Assembly (NCBI GenBank): GCA_963760125.1
Contig: CAVXBV010000011.1
Coordinates: forward strand, 62,001 to 126,000
DNA: 64,000 bases
Source of the DNA: RYN-111 sp963760125
Lineage (GTDB): Bacteria > Actinomycetota > Actinomycetes > Mycobacteriales > SCTD01
Direction: 5' to 3'
The notes under the pieces are model-generated. The model was not told where the DNA came from. It saw only the letters and a program-made list of their open reading frames with translations, and did no database searches. Of the stretch, positions 61,130 to 64,000 are shown one piece after another; position 1 is the stretch's first letter; the number at the start of each line of letters is the position of its first letter. The position numbers and the translations under genes were made by a program.

Positions 61130-61753
61130 TCAGACGGGGCGCAGCACCGGGTCGGGGGTCATCGAGCCGAGCAGCTTCTCGAGGGCGACCTCGACGTCCT
61201 CGCGCCAGGACACGGCGTTCTTGAGCTCGAGCCGAAGGCGCGGGAACCGGTGGTGCGGCCGGACGGTCTTGAAGCCGACCGCGCGCAGGTGCTCAGCGGG
61301 CAGCACGCAGGCCGGGGCGTCGGGGTTGTGCGCCAGGTCGCCGAACGCCTCGATCGCCTTCACCCCGCGCCGGGTCAGGTCCTTGGCGACGGACTGCAGC
61401 AACAGCCGGCCCAGGCCGCCGCCGGTGAACTCGGGCAGCACCTGGCCGGTCATCAGCAGGACGGCGTCCGCGCTGACCGGCGAGGTCGGGAAGGCCACGG
61501 AGCGCGGGACGTACATCGGCGGGGCGTACATCACGTAGCCGGCCGGCACGCTGTCGACGTACACGACCTTGCCGCAGCTGCCCCACTCGAGCAGCGTCGC
61601 GGAGATCCACGACTCCTTCTCGAACGCCGTGTCACCGGCCTCGACGGCGCGGTCGTGGCTGACCGGGTCGAGCTCCCAGAACACGCACTTGCGGCACCGG
61701 CTCGGCAGGTCCTCGAGGTTGTCGAGGGTGATGTTGACGGCGCGGCGGCTCAC
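61130..61753 (-). CDS. GNAT-family N-acetyltransferase of the parB-cwlM locus
   Basis: A 207-residue protein conserved between cwlM and parB in actinobacteria. The GNAT core is seen in VYVDSVPAGYVMYAP, VLPEFTGGGLGRLLLQSVAKDL and VGFKTVRPHHRFPRLRLEL. A CRKC pair near the N-terminus may bind zinc. The substrate is unknown. The GTG start (61753) overlaps the TGA of a small upstream reading frame. It is convergent with cwlM, with an 11-base gap. Confidence 0.87.
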   Translation of the reverse strand: MSRRAVNITLDNLEDLPSRCRKCVFWELDPVSHDRAVEAGDTAFEKESWISATLLEWGSCGKVVYVDSVPAGYVMYAPPMYVPRSVAFPTSPVSADAVLLMTGQVLPEFTGGGLGRLLLQSVAKDLTRRGVKAIEAFGDLAHNPDAPACVLPAEHLRAVGFKTVRPHHRFPRLRLELKNAVSWREDVEVALEKLLGSMTPDPVLRPV

Positions 61754-61892
61754 GACGAGCCCCGTCGGGGCGCGCGCAGCAGGCCGACGACCCAGCCGGC
61801 CACCGCCCCCGCGAGCAGGCCGATGCCGGTGAGGCCGAGGTAGGAGGTGCGCGCAGCGCGGGGGACAGCTCGGGGAGCCGTACGCGCGTCAC
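61750..61892 (-). pseudogene. Possible small membrane protein gene, apparently frameshifted
   Basis: A reading frame ending in a TGA that overlaps the GNAT start (GTGA) encodes SYLGLTGIGLLAGAVAGW and a basic end, a plausible single membrane helix. It has no start codon in its own frame. A GTG at 61892 behind GGGAGG begins TRVRLPELSPALRA in a neighbouring frame that would join it if one base were missing near 61845-61855. The coupling and ribosome site suggest a real small gene with an indel; it may also be chance. Confidence 0.35.
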
Positions 61893-61959
61893 CACCCTCC
61901 CAGGGTAGCCACGCGGCGCGCGGGCGGATAACCGCACGGCTCAGGCGCCAGACCGCCGG

Positions 61960-61965
61960 TACCGT
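61960..61965 (+). promoter_or_regulatory. Putative -10 element TACCGT of leaderless aminotransferase gene
   Basis: TACCGT lies six bases before the ATG at 61972 with no ribosome-binding sequence. Confidence 0.45.
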
Positions 61966-61971
61966 GGACCT

Positions 61972-63273
61972 ATGTCAGGGGTGTCCCGTACGTTCGACGC
62001 GTTCACCGGTCGCTATGCGCAACGCACGGCGGGGATGACGGCGAGCGAGATCCGAGCGCTGTTCGCGGTGGCGAGCCGCCCCGAGGTCGTGTCGCTGGCC
62101 GGCGGCATGCCCTTCACCACGGCGCTGCCCCTGGACGCCGTCGGCAAGCTGATGTCGGACCTGCTCGCGACGCGGGGGGCGCAGGCGCTGCAGTACGGCA
62201 GCGGGCAGGGCGATCCGGTGCTGCGCGAGCAGATCTGCGAGGTCATGGCGCTCGAGGGCATCGTCGGCTCCCCGGACGACGTCACCGTCACCGTCGGCTC
62301 CCAGCAGGCGCTCGACCTGGTGACGCGCATCTTCTGCGACCCGGGCGACGTGATCCTCGCGGAGGCGCCGTCGTACGTCGGGGCGCTGGGGACGTTCGCT
62401 GCCTACCAGGCCGAGGTCGTCCACGTCCCCATGGACGAGCAGGGCCTGGTGCCCGAAGCGCTGCGCGAGGCGATCGCTGCGGTCAAGGCGTCGGGCAAGA
62501 CCGCGAAGTTCCTCTACACGATCCCCAACTTCCACAACCCGGCCGGCACGTCGCTGGTGTTCTCCCGTCGCGCCGAGATCCTGCAGATCTGCGTGGAGGC
62601 AGGGCTTCTCGTGCTCGAGGACAACCCGTACGGCCTGCTCGGCTTCGAGGGACCCCCGGTCCCGGCCATCCGCTCGTTGGGCGATGAGGACAACGTCCTC
62701 TACCTCGGGTCCTTCTCCAAGACCTTCGCGCCAGGGCTCCGCGTCGGCTGGGTCCTCGCGCCGCACGCCGTGCGGGAGAAGCTCGTGCTCGCGTCGGAGG
62801 CGTCGGTGCTCTGCCCGCCCGCCCTGAACCAGCTGGTGGTGACGGAGTACCTCGGGACGCAGGACTGGCAGGGCCAGGTCGAGGTCTTCAAGGGGATCTA
62901 CCGGGAGCGGCGCGACGCCATGCTGTCCTCGCTCGAGGCGATGATGCCCGCGGGCACCACGTGGACCCGACCGGCTGGCGGCTTCTACGTCTGGACCACG
63001 CTCCCTGCGGGGCTCGACGCGAAGATCATGCAGCCGCGGGCGATCACCGCCCGCGTCGCCTACGTGCCCGGGATCGGCTTCTACGCCGACGGTCAGGGGC
63101 AGCGCGAGCTGCGCCTGTCCTACTGCTTCCCCGAGCCCACCCGGATCGAAGAGGGCGTACGGCGCCTGGCCGGTGTCGTGGAGGCCGAGCTCGAGCTGCT
63201 CGAGACGTTCGGCCCGTCGCTGGCGTCCGAGCGGGTCGCGGGGTCGGTCACCCCGAGCCCCGGGCTCGCCTGA
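61972..63273 (+). CDS. PLP-dependent aminotransferase (class I/II, 2-aminoadipate/MocR-like)
   Basis: A 433-residue fold-type I PLP enzyme. The catalytic lysine is Lys250 in YLGSFSKTFAPGLRVGW; conserved PLP contacts are NFHNPAGTSL, VLEDNPYGLLGFEG and LRLSYCFPEP at the C-terminus. It is most similar in pattern to 2-aminoadipate transaminases, which have broad amino-group substrates, without the GntR DNA-binding domain of MocR regulators. It transfers amino groups to 2-oxoglutarate. Homologues sit beside parB in many actinobacteria. Confidence 0.92.
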   Translation: MSGVSRTFDAFTGRYAQRTAGMTASEIRALFAVASRPEVVSLAGGMPFTTALPLDAVGKLMSDLLATRGAQALQYGSGQGDPVLREQICEVMALEGIVGSPDDVTVTVGSQQALDLVTRIFCDPGDVILAEAPSYVGALGTFAAYQAEVVHVPMDEQGLVPEALREAIAAVKASGKTAKFLYTIPNFHNPAGTSLVFSRRAEILQICVEAGLLVLEDNPYGLLGFEGPPVPAIRSLGDEDNVLYLGSFSKTFAPGLRVGWVLAPHAVREKLVLASEASVLCPPALNQLVVTEYLGTQDWQGQVEVFKGIYRERRDAMLSSLEAMMPAGTTWTRPAGGFYVWTTLPAGLDAKIMQPRAITARVAYVPGIGFYADGQGQRELRLSYCFPEPTRIEEGVRRLAGVVEAELELLETFGPSLASERVAGSVTPSPGLA

Positions 63274-63354
63274 GCGCACCGGTTCGTCCACCGTGACGCG
63301 CAGGTAATGAGAGGGTGTCCTCACCGGAACCACCGGACACCAAGGAGGCACCGC

Positions 63355-63537
63355 ATGGCGGGCAAGTTCGAGGTCTACGAGGACAAGGGTGGCGACTACC
63401 GCTTCCGGCTGAAGGCCGGGAACGGCGAGGTCGTCGCGAGCGGCCAGAGCTACGCGAGCAAGTCCGGCGCGCACGCCGGCTGCGAGGCGGTCCAGCGGGC
63501 CGCCGCCGACGCGACGATCGTCGACGTCGACTCCTGA
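63355..63537 (+). CDS. DUF1508 (YegP-like) small protein
   Basis: A 60-residue YegP-type protein: FEVYEDKGGDYRFRLKAGNG, then GEVVASGQSYASKSGAHAGC, the one-repeat DUF1508 pattern with a conserved W/Y-rich strand pair replaced by FRL and SGQSY. Function unknown; YegP is a stress-associated protein in other bacteria. ATG at 63355 follows AAGGAGG, a strong site. Confidence 0.9.
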   Translation: MAGKFEVYEDKGGDYRFRLKAGNGEVVASGQSYASKSGAHAGCEAVQRAAADATIVDVDS

Positions 63538-63554
63538 GTCCCGCGTCGCTCAAG

Positions 63555-63582
63555 GGGCCGGTGCTGCGTGCGGCACCGGCCC
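63555..63582 (+). terminator. Terminator between YegP-like gene and parB
   Basis: GGGCCGGTGC (63555-63564) pairs with GCACCGGCCC (63573-63582), ten perfect base pairs and an eight-base loop followed by TT. It serves the YegP-like gene and could also stop the convergent parB transcript. Confidence 0.8.
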
Positions 63583-63643
63583 TTCACGGTGTCCGTCGTG
63601 TGCGTCGAAGGCGGGGGTGGCGAGGGCGGACGCCCAGCGAGCA

Positions 63644-64000
63644 CTAGGTCGAGGGGCCCTGCATCAGGTCGGCGATCCGCTGGAGGTCCTCGAGCGTCGC
63701 GAACTCGATGGTGATCTTCCCGCGCAACTTCCCGACGTCGACCTTCACCCGCGTCTCGAAGCGGTCCGACAGGGACTCCGCCACGTGCTGGGCCGCCTCG
63801 GGAACCAGCCGCTTCGAGGACTGCTTGCGCGGTCCCGGCGCCGGACCGGCGGACGCCGCGAGCGAGACCTCCTCCTCAGTCGAGCGGACCGACATGCCCT
63901 CCGCCACGACGCGGTGCGCCATGTCCTCCATCGCTGCAGGGGACCCGAGGCCGAGGATGGCCTTCGCGTGCCCGGCTGACAGGACCCCGGCGGCGACCTT
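63644..64000 (-). CDS. parB: Chromosome-partitioning protein ParB, C-terminal part (5' end outside window)
   Basis: The last 118 residues of ParB; the frame is open to the right edge. It begins with VLSAGHAKAILGLGS, the segment after the DNA-binding HTH, then a helical linker region with a basic block (GPAPGPRKQSSKR), and the C-terminal dimerisation domain (RFETRVKVDVGKLRGKITIEFATLEDLQRIADL). ParB binds parS sites near oriC and, with ParA, segregates the chromosome. parA should follow to the right. No parS site (TGTTTCACGTGAAACA type) was seen inside this window. Confidence 0.95.
   Translation of the reverse strand, partial: KVAAGVLSAGHAKAILGLGSPAAMEDMAHRVVAEGMSVRSTEEEVSLAASAGPAPGPRKQSSKRLVPEAAQHVAESLSDRFETRVKVDVGKLRGKITIEFATLEDLQRIADLMQGPST

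Noticed and set aside
61119..64000. oriC, DnaA boxes or parS sites near parB
   Set aside because: No TTGTCCACA-type cluster or TGTTTCACGTGAAACA-type site was found; the origin should lie further right.

Overview
The window is a 64 kb piece of a very GC-rich chromosome with strong G/C third positions, frequent GTG and TTG starts, many four-base ATGA/GTGA overlaps and short leaders. This points to a high-GC Gram-positive actinobacterium. Gene order in the right two thirds (dnaB, rplI, rpsR, ssb, rpsF, GT87 enzyme, ponA, padR-ino1, cca, nudix, DUF6049, murJ, pseudokinase, sigM, anti-sigma, trxB, trxA, cwlM, GNAT, parB) is the conserved actinobacterial origin-proximal block in the Streptomyces-type arrangement. 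oriC should therefore lie beyond the right edge, past parA-gidB-yidC-rpmH. I cannot name the genus. I see no rRNA, tRNA, CRISPR array, insertion sequence or prophage.

Region 0-24 kb is accessory. It holds the tail of a heavy-metal P-type ATPase, a STAS protein, a haem-oxygenase-like iron enzyme, and an ECF sigma factor with a C-terminal SnoaL-like domain. A VanW-type protein diverges from the sigma factor across a 12-base tandem repeat. Next comes a peptidoglycan-hydrolase island (VanY, then an NlpC/P60 enzyme behind a recognisable cyclic di-AMP riboswitch, then a second VanY). After an SGNH esterase there is a coupled gene pair that looks like two membrane-tethered pseudoenzymes. Then follow a rhodanese, two small orphan genes, a DUF222-HNH nuclease with a leaderless promoter and a degenerate SOS-like box, a DHA2 MFS pump with a deoxyribosyltransferase, a universal stress protein, an SNF2 helicase, hydrolases, a hemerythrin and a PlsC acyltransferase.

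Region 24-44.6 kb holds dnaB, a glutamate-type ABC operon, the S6-SSB-S18-L9 operon with an S6:S18-type leader hairpin, a cupredoxin-like surface protein, an endonuclease IV, a PGRP-type amidase, two membrane glycosyltransferases (the downstream one frameshifted), a Uma2 protein, a class A penicillin-binding protein, and padR-ino1 behind a palindromic operator.

Region 44.7-64 kb holds a secreted DUF4394 protein, an MFS pump, a FecR-domain protein, a frameshifted tRNA CCA-adding enzyme, and the cell-envelope and redox block from nudix to cwlM. It ends with a GNAT enzyme, an aminotransferase, a DUF1508 protein and the C-terminal part of parB.

Common themes are envelope building (ponA, murJ, pseudokinase, cwlM, amidases, VanY/VanW, NlpC/P60), phosphatidylinositol/mycothiol precursor supply (ino1) and thiol redox control (trxA/trxB with sigM). 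Two conserved genes, and perhaps a third small one, are interrupted by single-base shifts. Because one of them is the normally indispensable CCA-adding enzyme, sequencing or assembly indels are the likeliest cause.
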